A program made the position numbers and the translations under genes. A stretch of DNA of 12,462 bases from CAZMRF01 sp964568735. Its GTDB lineage: Bacteria; Acidobacteriota; Polarisedimenticolia; JACPZX01. Where the stretch lies: NCBI GenBank assembly GCA_964568735.1, contig CAZMRF010000086.1, positions 1 to 12,462 on the forward strand. The letters are read 5' to 3'. This document shows positions 1 to 5,414 of the stretch, piece by piece. Below the pieces are notes generated by a model. The model made no database searches. It was not told the DNA's origin and saw only the letters and a list, made by a program, of their open reading frames with translations. Each line of letters starts with the position of its first letter. Positions within the stretch are counted from its first letter, which is position 1.

Positions 1-210
1 GGCCGCCCCTTCGCTTTCAACTGGCACGACTACGGCGAGCGACAGGTCCTGCTCCTCACCTACGAGGCCCGGATCCTCTCGGGCACGCCCCGCCCCCTGG
101 GGTGCCTCGACCTCGGGTGGTTCGATGCGTCGCAGGTGGCCGGCCTGACGATGCCTCCGGCCGACGGCCCGATCCTCGAGCGGCTCCTCCCCCTTCTCGC
201 GAAGGGCTGA
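1..210 (+). CDS. Nudix hydrolase, C-terminal fragment
   Basis: Frame 1 is open from the window edge to a TGA at 208-210 and gives 69 residues. The end of the fragment (WFDASQVAGL, then MPPADGPILERLL) matches the usual C-terminal part of MutT/8-oxo-dGTPase-like Nudix proteins, where a Trp-containing strand is followed by a 'PPAD..IL..L' helix. The preceding segment (FAFNWHDYGERQVLLLTYEARILSG) fits the central beta strands. The Nudix box itself would lie upstream, outside the window, so catalytic competence cannot be judged. Family members hydrolyse nucleoside diphosphate derivatives; the substrate here is unknown. The gene converges on the arsenite permease with only 48 nt between the two stops. 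The family call is inference from the C-terminal pattern only. Confidence 0.6.
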   Translation, partial: GRPFAFNWHDYGERQVLLLTYEARILSGTPRPLGCLDLGWFDASQVAGLTMPPADGPILERLLPLLAKG

Positions 211-258
211 ACCAGCTCACTCCGAGCGAGGGCGGTCGCGCCCGGCGCTCCGCTCACA

Positions 259-1362
259 TCATGAGAATCTCGAGCCGGCTGCTTCCCGCAGCGGCGCGGA
301 TTCCCCCGCTGCAGCGGGGAACCAGTGGCGCGTCCTGTTGCAGAAGGCGCAGACGGAGAGCATGACCGGGACCTCGACGAGGACACCCACGACCGTCGCC
401 AGGGCCGCTCCGGAGTCCGCTCCGAACAGGGTGATCGCCACCGCTACCGCCAGCTCGAAGAAGTTGCTCGCCCCGATCAGCGCTCCGGGCGCCGCGACGT
501 TGTGGGGGATCTTGAAGATGCGCATCAGGCCGTAGGAAAGGCCGGAGTTGAAGTAGACCTGGATCAGGATCGGGACGGCGATGAGCAGCACGTGCAGGAA
601 GCGACTCGTGATGTTGTCGGCCTGGAAGGCGAAGATCAGGACGAGCGTGGCCAGAAGGGCGATAGTCGTGATCGGGTGGAAGAACGGGAGGTAGCTCCCC
701 TCGAACCAGGAGACCCCCTTGATCCGCCTGAGGAGCCACCGGCTGAGGCCCCCGAGGGCGAGCGGAATCACGATGAAGGCCACCACGCTCCAGAGCAGGA
801 CCGAGAAGGGGACGTGCAGGTCGCTCGCCCCCGCGACGAGGAACCCGACGATCGGTGCGAAGAGCACCAGCATGATCAGGTCGTTGAGCGAGACCTGGAT
901 GAGCGTGTAGGCGGGGTCGCCGTCGGTCAGATAGGACCAGACGAAGACCATCGCCGTGCAGGGCGCCGCGGCCAGGATGATGACTCCCGCGACGTACTGG
1001 TCGGCCAGCTCGGGCCCTATCCACGGCAGGAAGAAGTGCTTGAAGAAGAGCCACCCGAGCGCCGCCATCGAGAAGGGCTTCACGACCCAGTTGACGAAGA
1101 GGGTGACAAGGAGGCCGCCCGGGCGCCTGCCCGCGCCGAGCAGGCTCCCGAAGTCGATCTTCAACATCATCGGGTAGATCATCAGCCAGATCAGGATCGC
1201 GATCGGCACGTTGATCCGGCTGCCTTCGCCGAACTCCAGGCTCCTCAGTGAGGAAGTGAACCCAGGGAAGAGCTTGCCGGCCGCGACGCCGACGGCCATG
1301 CAGGCCGCCACCCACAGGGTCAGATACCGCTCGAAGAAGCTCAGGCGCTTCGGGCCTGTCAT
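259..1362 (-). CDS. acr3: Acr3-family arsenite efflux permease
   Basis: A 367-residue, very hydrophobic protein with about ten membrane segments, the normal size for bacterial Acr3. It should export arsenite (and perhaps antimonite) across the inner membrane using the proton motive force. Family signatures are visible: MIYPMMLKIDFGSL near residues 61-74, AAAPCTAMVFVWS around 131-143 with the essential transport cysteine at C135, and GALIGASNFFELAVAVAI around 293-310 with the conserved Glu at 303. The start is ATG at 1362, with an AGG-type ribosome site about 5 nt upstream (GCAGGTCGTC-ATG). It lies 48 nt downstream of the TPR-like gene on the same strand and may be co-transcribed. No arsR, arsC or other ars gene is visible in the window, so arsenic regulation is not evident here. 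The last ~20 residues after the final helix are variable and carry a strong palindrome in their DNA. The permease assignment is firm; the exact substrate is inferred from family knowledge. Confidence 0.93.
   Translation of the reverse strand: MTGPKRLSFFERYLTLWVAACMAVGVAAGKLFPGFTSSLRSLEFGEGSRINVPIAILIWLMIYPMMLKIDFGSLLGAGRRPGGLLVTLFVNWVVKPFSMAALGWLFFKHFFLPWIGPELADQYVAGVIILAAAPCTAMVFVWSYLTDGDPAYTLIQVSLNDLIMLVLFAPIVGFLVAGASDLHVPFSVLLWSVVAFIVIPLALGGLSRWLLRRIKGVSWFEGSYLPFFHPITTIALLATLVLIFAFQADNITSRFLHVLLIAVPILIQVYFNSGLSYGLMRIFKIPHNVAAPGALIGASNFFELAVAVAITLFGADSGAALATVVGVLVEVPVMLSVCAFCNRTRHWFPAAAGESAPLREAAGSRFS
301..321. repeat. GC-rich palindrome inside the 3' end of acr3
   Basis: Positions 304-319 are a perfect 16-bp palindrome (CCCCGCTGCAGCGGGG). 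TT/AA pairs at 301-302 and 320-321 extend the stem across one bulged C at 303. It lies about 40 nt inside the acr3 coding region, just before its stop. A hairpin here could slow ribosomes or protect or terminate the acr3 transcript where it meets the convergent Nudix gene, but there is no T-run to call an intrinsic terminator. Confidence 0.4.
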
Positions 1363-1410
1363 GACGACCTGCTCAGGAATTCGACTCCGTTGAGCCTGGA
1401 GAAGCGGAGC

Positions 1411-1848
1411 CTAGTGGCCGAGGTCGTCGTCGGAGCCGCCGTTGCGGAACTCGGCGATATCGTCGAAGGGGCGCCGCGCGGCCTCGTCGTCGGGAAGGAC
1501 CCCGGGCCCCGGAGCGCTCTCCGAGATGGCATCCGACATCGCGTCCATCTCGGCCTTCTGCGATTCGACGAGCAGCCCGTCGATGCGATCCTGAAGCTCC
1601 AGGAGGGCTCTACGCTCGGTGTCGAGGCAGTCGCGGCGCATCGCGGAGAGGCAGACCTTGCGCGCGGAGTCCAGGCAGAGCGGGTCGCCCGACTCCTCGA
1701 AGGCGACGAGGTACGTCGTGGCCAGCTCGACGTAGATCTCGATCGAGTCCCGCTCCTGGTCGAGGGCGCTCTTCAGGCAGCGGAGCGCCTCGGCGAGATC
1801 CCCCTCCTCGCGAAACCTCTTGCCGGCCTCGAAGTCGAAGTTCCCCAT
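1411..1848 (-). CDS. small TPR-like hypothetical protein
   Basis: 145 residues, cytoplasmic (no signal peptide or membrane helix). The N-terminal half reads as tetratricopeptide-like helix pairs: FEAGKRFREEGDLAEALRCL (6-25) followed by SALDQERDSIEIYVELATTY (27-46) has the A/G/L/Y spacing of a TPR unit, and a second, weaker pair follows with several cysteines (C58, C66, C75). The C-terminal third is acidic and low in structure (EAARRPFDDIAEF, GGSDDDLGH). TPR modules mediate protein contacts; no partner is evident. Start ATG at 1848 follows a weak GGGCGG ribosome site, with an extended -10 promoter about 37 nt upstream. The acr3 gene follows 48 nt downstream on the same strand, so the two may share a message, although no arsenic link is known. 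Function unknown; the TPR assignment is pattern recognition. Confidence 0.72.
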   Translation of the reverse strand: MGNFDFEAGKRFREEGDLAEALRCLKSALDQERDSIEIYVELATTYLVAFEESGDPLCLDSARKVCLSAMRRDCLDTERRALLELQDRIDGLLVESQKAEMDAMSDAISESAPGPGVLPDDEAARRPFDDIAEFRNGGSDDDLGH

Positions 1849-1879
1849 GGCCCGCCCGACAGGTTGAGTGGACGCACGG

Positions 1880-1888
1880 ATCCTACCA
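1880..1888 (-). promoter_or_regulatory. extended -10 promoter ahead of the TPR-like gene
   Basis: On the minus strand the sequence reads TGGTAGGATCC: a TGn extension plus TAGGAT (4/6 matches to TATAAT). It lies in the 186-nt gap 1849-2034 and predicts transcription starting about 25 nt before the ATG at 1848. No TTGACA-like -35 is present at 16-18 nt, which an extended -10 can tolerate. The same TAGGATCC word precedes the hydrolase at 5317, and TAGCATCC precedes the lipoprotein. I see nothing else in the gap. Confidence 0.4.
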
Positions 1889-2034
1889 CACGGACCTGCA
1901 GCCCCACGATCGCATTTCGTTGCGTCGGAGGGACACCCGGAAGTGATGTGGCCTCTGGTATCTGCGTGTCTCGGGCAGGAGTCAGGGAGAAGGGCAATGC
2001 CCGCCGACCAGCAGGTGAGAGCTGGCCTTGGCGG

Positions 2035-3105
2035 TCAGTCTTCGTCGGTGAGCTTGCGGGGGGCGAAGACGGAGCGTATGACGGGCGCCGCCGCCTTGAC
2101 GACGATCACGTTGCGGTCGCGGATCAGCTCCAGGTTCACGAGCTCGCCAGGCCGGAAGGTGCGGAGCGTGCGCAGTACCTGCCAGGGAGTCGAGGGCCGC
2201 TCCTGGCCGATCTTCACGATGACGTCCCCCGGCTTAACGTTGAGCGGTCCGCCTTCGGGGGCCCGGATGACGAGGATCCCGCTCCCCGAGCCGAAATACC
2301 GGCCCAGGTCTGGGTTCAGAGGCACCATCTCGAGGTCGAGCCACTTCTTCGCCTGCTCGTCCTGCTCGCCTTCGTATTCGAGGAGCGCGTAGGGCCAGTG
2401 CTCCAGGGCGATGGCTGGGATCTCGACCTGGGGAGTGATCCAGACCGGCGCATCCTGGGCGACGCGTGCCTCCAGGGTCACCTGCCGGCTCTTCCCCTCC
2501 CTGCTGTAATCGAGCACCACCTTCTCGCCGGGGCGGAGGCGGCCCGCTGCCTGGACGAGCGCGGCGGCGGGGAGGCTGGAGGCTTCGTCTCCCATCTCGG
2601 CGGCCAGCTCGGCGAGTACCTTCCCGTTGATGGCGTGGATCACATCGCCCGGCCGGAGTCCCGCTTCCTCTGCGGCGCCCCCGGGCGTCACGGCCACGAT
2701 CGTCGCGCCCGGCACGCCCGGCGGAACGGTACCCTCTGTGTCCACGACCACGCCGATCCGGGCGCGGCCTTCCCGCGGCAGCCTCTCGCGCTGCCTCCGG
2801 GCATCATCAACCGACCTCAGCGCCATGAGCTGCGTCTGGATCTCCTGCACCCGGCGCGCGGCCGCGGCCAGCTCTCGCCTGGCTTGCCGGAGGCTCTTCT
2901 CCATCGCCAGGCGATCGCGCACTTCCAGCGACGACTCCTGTTGCGCCTCCTGATCGGCATCATCCTCGGGCTCGGCATCGGCGGCCACGCACGGGACCGT
3001 CGCGATGAACCAGAGGAGGAGGAATATCGCCTTCCCGAAGGCCATCCTCGGGCGCTGGGGAGGCTCGACGGGTGCGAGAAGCGGTGCGCGATCTCGGGGG
3101 AACAC
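2035..3105 (-). CDS. exported double-PDZ protein of the sigma/anti-sigma operon
   Basis: 356 residues from GTG 3105. A positively charged N-region is followed by a hydrophobic signal segment (MAFGKAIFLLLWFIATVPC, 21-39) ending near VAADAEPED, so the protein is probably periplasmic or membrane-anchored. Next comes a charged coiled-coil stretch (about 58-110). PDZ-like domain 1 (about 115-213) has GLRPGDVIHAINGK; PDZ-like domain 2 (about 257-338) has GPLNVKPGDVIVKIGQ. No trypsin-like or site-2 protease domain is present, so this is not DegS/HtrA or RseP. It is translationally coupled to the anti-sigma gene: that gene stops with TGA at 3110-3112, four bases before this GTG, with GGAG about 10 nt upstream. 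The other possible start, ATG 3045, gives 336 residues with a cleaner signal peptide but GAGG abutting the ATG; GTG 3141 would overlap further. A role in sensing or scaffolding an envelope signal is inferred from the operon. Confidence 0.82.
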   Translation of the reverse strand: MFPRDRAPLLAPVEPPQRPRMAFGKAIFLLLWFIATVPCVAADAEPEDDADQEAQQESSLEVRDRLAMEKSLRQARRELAAAARRVQEIQTQLMALRSVDDARRQRERLPREGRARIGVVVDTEGTVPPGVPGATIVAVTPGGAAEEAGLRPGDVIHAINGKVLAELAAEMGDEASSLPAAALVQAAGRLRPGEKVVLDYSREGKSRQVTLEARVAQDAPVWITPQVEIPAIALEHWPYALLEYEGEQDEQAKKWLDLEMVPLNPDLGRYFGSGSGILVIRAPEGGPLNVKPGDVIVKIGQERPSTPWQVLRTLRTFRPGELVNLELIRDRNVIVVKAAAPVIRSVFAPRKLTDED

Positions 3106-3109
3106 GGGG

Positions 3110-3739
3110 TCAGAACTCCACGTACTGCGGCCGCGTGGCACGGACCTGGACCAGCTCGTTCATCAGCCCCACGCGGGTGCGCCAGAGGAGCATGCGCCGG
3201 CTGGCCGGAACGCCGCCGGGCCGGCTCACCGCGAGCTGCCCGTCGATGAAGGCGACCCGATCCTGGATGTCGGCCACCCTGCTCGCGCTCCAGGCGTCCA
3301 CGACGTGGCCCCGCTCGCTCGCGGCGCGGAGGAGATCTTCCAGGCGCTGGGATTCCTGCACCAGCCCGGCGATCTCCTCGTCGGTGACGGCGGCTTCCTG
3401 CCGCGCCTCCTCCTCGCGCCCCTCTCGAAGTCCAGGCGCGGAGCCATCACGAGGAAGGACGACCAGGACGATCAGCGAAGCTGCGACGGCGATCAGCGTG
3501 CCCGCCACCGCCTTCGGAATCCAGGCGCGCTCCTCGCCGTCGAGCGCCGCCTTCACCTCCGGCCAGCGGTCCCCCTCCATCTCGGGCGCGGGGAGGGCGC
3601 GCAGCCCCGACGCAACGTCTCGAAGGCGCTCGACCTCGCCGGCGCAATGGCTGCAAGAAGCGACGTGCCCCGCCGCCTCGCGCGAGCCTTCGCCGTCGCG
3701 GACTCCGAGCAGATCTTCCATGGAGAGATGGGCCTTCAT
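3110..3739 (-). CDS. zinc-finger-type anti-sigma factor, one membrane helix
   Basis: 209 residues. The N-terminal cytoplasmic part has the H-x3-C-x2-C zinc-binding pattern of anti-sigma (zf-HC2/ASD) domains: H25, C29, C32 in GHVASCSHC. A single membrane helix follows at about 75-95 (WIPKAVAGTLIAVAASLIVL), then a charged, probably coiled periplasmic region (105-170) and a C-terminal helical tail. Such proteins hold the cognate ECF sigma factor inactive until a signal arrives. ATG at 3739 overlaps the sigma TGA (ATGA) and follows a strong GGGAGGG ribosome site about 6 nt upstream, which supports strict co-expression with the sigma factor. The downstream PDZ gene starts 4 nt after its stop. The call rests on motif, topology and position next to the sigma gene. 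Confidence 0.88.
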   Translation of the reverse strand: MKAHLSMEDLLGVRDGEGSREAAGHVASCSHCAGEVERLRDVASGLRALPAPEMEGDRWPEVKAALDGEERAWIPKAVAGTLIAVAASLIVLVVLPRDGSAPGLREGREEEARQEAAVTDEEIAGLVQESQRLEDLLRAASERGHVVDAWSASRVADIQDRVAFIDGQLAVSRPGGVPASRRMLLWRTRVGLMNELVQVRATRPQYVEF

Positions 3740-4395
3740 GCCGTCCCTCCCGCATCGAGGAGCGCTCGCAGCCTCGTGTGGGCCCGGGCGAGCTGCGACT
3801 TGGAGAAGCTGATCGTCCGGCCCATCATCCCCGCGATCTCTTCGTGTGTATAGCCCTCGACGTCGTGGAGCCAGACCACCGCGCGCGAGGTTTCCGAGAG
3901 GCGCGCGAGGGCCGACTCGAGGTCGACACGGCTGTGGGCCCCCCTCTCGGGCCGCCCCGACAGGCTGCTCGTATCGGGGAGCGGACCGTGCTCGTCCTCC
4001 TCGATCGACTGATCGAACTGCTCCTTCCGGTGTTTGCGAATCTTCATGAGCGCCTTGCTCGCGGCCACCTTCTTGATCCAGGCCACCAGAGGCCCCTCAC
4101 CCCGATAGCGGTGGATGCTCCGGAGGACCTCCACGAAGGTCTCCTGGACGATGTCCTCGGCATCCTGTGAAGATCTACATAGCCTCCGGGCGAGGCTGTA
4201 GACGGGCCCTTCGAAGGCGCGGTAGACGTTTTCCAGCGCTTCCGCGTCCCCGGCCCGAGCCCTGCTGACGAGGGCCTGGTCACCCAGAATGGCCATGGCG
4301 GCTATGGTCACATCATTGTTGGATGCGGCCCCCGGCCCCGGGGTCGCAGGCATGGGGGGCCCGGCCGGGCCCCCTCCCGCGGGGGTGGGAGACAT
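3736..4395 (-). CDS. ECF-subfamily RNA polymerase sigma factor
   Basis: 219 residues from ATG 4395. Region 2 spans about residues 40-125 and includes the core-binding DAEDIVQETFVEVL (78-91) and the -10-reading helix (AWIKKVAASKALMKIRKHR). Region 4 spans about 160-215 with a helix-turn-helix (GYTHEEIAGMMGRTISFSKS then QLARAHTRLR). The SFSKSQLARAH style of region 4 is one I associate with ECF sigmas paired with zinc-finger anti-sigmas. The first ~33 residues are Pro/Gly/Ala-rich and unlike the family, so ATG 4296 (186 residues) is a real alternative start. However, no Shine-Dalgarno precedes 4296, while TATAAT ends exactly 7 nt before ATG 4395, an arrangement typical of leaderless genes. It is the first gene of a sigma, anti-sigma, PDZ operon; target promoters are unknown. 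Confidence 0.92.
   Translation of the reverse strand: MSPTPAGGGPAGPPMPATPGPGAASNNDVTIAAMAILGDQALVSRARAGDAEALENVYRAFEGPVYSLARRLCRSSQDAEDIVQETFVEVLRSIHRYRGEGPLVAWIKKVAASKALMKIRKHRKEQFDQSIEEDEHGPLPDTSSLSGRPERGAHSRVDLESALARLSETSRAVVWLHDVEGYTHEEIAGMMGRTISFSKSQLARAHTRLRALLDAGGTA
4355..4374. repeat. perfect 20-bp G/C palindrome in the 5' part of the sigma gene
   Basis: Positions 4355-4374 consist only of G and C and read the same on both strands: five G, three C, GG at 4363-4364, CC at 4365-4366, then three G and five C. It lies 22-41 nt inside the sigma ORF if translation starts at ATG 4395, or in the 5' leader if it starts at 4296. As RNA it would fold into a stable hairpin (about 8 bp with a tight loop) and could affect translation of the sigma factor. 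Confidence 0.5.
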
Positions 4396-4402
4396 CGGGC
4401 CG

Positions 4403-4408
4403 ATTATA
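4403..4408 (-). promoter_or_regulatory. consensus -10 box (TATAAT) of the sigma operon
   Basis: The minus strand reads CCTATAATCGGCCCGATG: a perfect TATAAT with seven bases before the ATG at 4395. With the usual 6-8 nt from -10 to the transcription start, the RNA would begin at or within a base or two of that ATG. No good TTGACA lies at 16-18 nt upstream; the weak CCTGAC at 4424-4429 is spaced only 15 nt. A GGAAC-type ECF -35 is also not seen, so autoregulation is not supported by this sequence. Confidence 0.5.
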
Positions 4409-4433
4409 GGGGGAATACCGGCCGTCAGGCGGC

Positions 4434-4545
4434 GGCGGTCCCGAGGGTCGCCCGGAGCGTACGTCTGGAGCCGGTCGAAATGCTGCCGTTGGTATCGACG
4501 TGACCACGGCGGAAGTAGGAGCGCAGGGCGACCCTCGGGACCGCC
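4434..4545. repeat. 112-bp structured element with perfect 20-bp inverted arms
   Basis: The arm at 4434-4453 (starts GGCGGTCCCG) is the exact reverse complement of the arm at 4526-4545 (ends CGGGACCGCC), separated by 72 nt. The centre holds further dyads: GCCGTTGGT (4485-4493) can pair with ACCACGGC (4503-4510) across a 9-nt loop with one bulge, and ACGTC (4461-4465) with GACGT (4497-4501). It sits between the hydrolase stop (4589) and the sigma start (4395), which are on the same strand. No long ORF, T-run or clear target-site duplication goes with it. It could be a bidirectional hairpin or processing element, a small structured RNA or a MITE/REP-like relic; the sequence does not decide between them. 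A separate small dyad, CCGAG-AC-CTCGG, lies at 4577-4588 directly after the hydrolase stop. Confidence 0.65.
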
Positions 4546-4588
4546 AACGTGACCGGAGGGGACACTACCTCGCGCGCCGAGACCTCGG

Positions 4589-5317
4589 TCAGGCCAGGGT
4601 CTCGCCGGGCTCGATTGCGTGGACCTCGAGGCCCTGGATGTTGGCTCCGTGCTCGCGGAGCGCCTGGGGAGTCCCCGCCAGGATGGGGAAGGTGCCGTAG
4701 TGCATGGGGACCACGCTGCGGATCCCCAGGAGCCGGAGCGCCTCGGCGGCCTCGCGGGGGCCCATCGTGTAGTGGCCGCCGATGGGCAGCAGGGCCAGGT
4801 CGGGGCCGTGCAGGTCGCCGATGAGCTTCATGTCCCCGAAAACGTTCGTGTCGCCGGCGTGGTAGATCTTGAAGCCGTCCTCCAGCCTGATGATGTATCC
4901 GGCTGCCTCCCCTCCATAGAGGATGACATCCTTCCCCGCGGCGTCCTTGTCGGAGATGCCGCAGGAATGATCCGCGCCCACCATGCTGACGTCGGTGCCG
5001 GCCAGGCTGACCGTCCCGCCCTTGTTCATCCCGTGGATCTTTCCGACGCCCTTGCCGTCGAGCCAGACGCCCGTTTCGAAATTGCAGACCACGTCGGGCT
5101 GGTGCTCCTTCGCGATCCGGACGGCGTCGCCGATGTGATCGAAGTGGCCGTGCGTGATGAGGATGAGATCGACCCGCCCCAGCTTCTTCGCGCTCTCGGG
5201 GCACGCGGGGTTGCCCTGCACCCAGGGGTCGATGAGGATCACCTTCCCGGCGGCCGTCGTGAGCTTGAAGGCGGAGTGTCCCAGCCAGGTCAGTGAGAAG
5301 GATCGTCCGAGCGACAT
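4589..5317 (-). CDS. UPF0173-type metal-dependent hydrolase (metallo-beta-lactamase fold)
   Basis: 242 residues, cytoplasmic, close to the usual length for the YtkL/UPF0173 group. Metal-binding elements are complete: HGHFDH at 56-61 (HxHxDH), the later histidine H117 (GADHS), the bridging Asp in HAGDT (D156) and H206 in PMHYGTFP. The N-terminal WLGHSAFKL strand and the IDPWVQGNP segment after the second strand are characteristic of this branch (UlaG-like). The proteins hydrolyse an unidentified substrate with a dinuclear metal site; the true function is unknown. ATG 5317 has a good GAGG ribosome site six bases upstream. It is probably transcribed from its own promoter (TGTTAGGAT at 5366-5374), with a dyad in the short leader, and is followed by the inverted-repeat region, so it may be monocistronic. 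Confidence 0.93.
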   Translation of the reverse strand: MSLGRSFSLTWLGHSAFKLTTAAGKVILIDPWVQGNPACPESAKKLGRVDLILITHGHFDHIGDAVRIAKEHQPDVVCNFETGVWLDGKGVGKIHGMNKGGTVSLAGTDVSMVGADHSCGISDKDAAGKDVILYGGEAAGYIIRLEDGFKIYHAGDTNVFGDMKLIGDLHGPDLALLPIGGHYTMGPREAAEALRLLGIRSVVPMHYGTFPILAGTPQALREHGANIQGLEVHAIEPGETLA

Positions 5318-5334
5318 GCAGCCCTCATCTGCGC

Positions 5335-5354
5335 CGGGTCAGGGGTGTGACCCG
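5335..5354. promoter_or_regulatory. operator-like dyad in the hydrolase leader
   Basis: CGGGTCA (5335-5341) and TGACCCG (5348-5354) form a perfect 7-bp inverted repeat separated by 6 nt. GCGC at 5331-5334 and 5358-5361 can extend the pairing past a short AAG bulge. It falls just downstream of the predicted transcription start (~5359) and upstream of the GAGG ribosome site. It could bind a dimeric repressor or act as a 5' stabilising hairpin. No regulator gene is adjacent. Confidence 0.4.
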
Positions 5355-5365
5355 AAGGCGCCGGG

Positions 5366-5374
5366 ATCCTAACA
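5366..5374 (-). promoter_or_regulatory. extended -10 promoter ahead of the UPF0173 hydrolase
   Basis: The minus strand reads TGTTAGGATCC, a TGn extension with TAGGAT, 54 nt from the ATG at 5317. It lies in the 97-nt gap behind the lipoprotein gene. No -35 hexamer is evident. The same word occurs ahead of the TPR-like gene. Confidence 0.42.
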
Positions 5375-5414
5375 CCTCACCCACCCTCGGGCGGCCGCGT
5401 CCCGCGCCTTGTTC

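Noticed and set aside
254..1315. A second long minus-strand frame over acr3
   Set aside because: Same region in another frame, Arg/Pro-rich with no membrane helices; the Acr3 frame has all family motifs.
1390..3249. A 619-residue plus-strand open frame across the TPR-like and PDZ genes
   Set aside because: It is the antisense shadow of two genes with clear protein features; its product is rich in Arg/Gly/Asp/Leu with no domain, as expected from GC-rich antisense frames.
4434..4545. Insertion sequence or transposon ends
   Set aside because: The arms look like terminal repeats, but only 72 nt lie between them, there is no transposase, and the flanks (GGC and AAC) show no target duplication. 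It is kept as a structured repeat only.
4547..4554. ACGTGACC direct repeat (also at 4498-4505)
   Set aside because: Two 8-bp copies 49 nt apart without further periodicity; too little to call a binding-site array.
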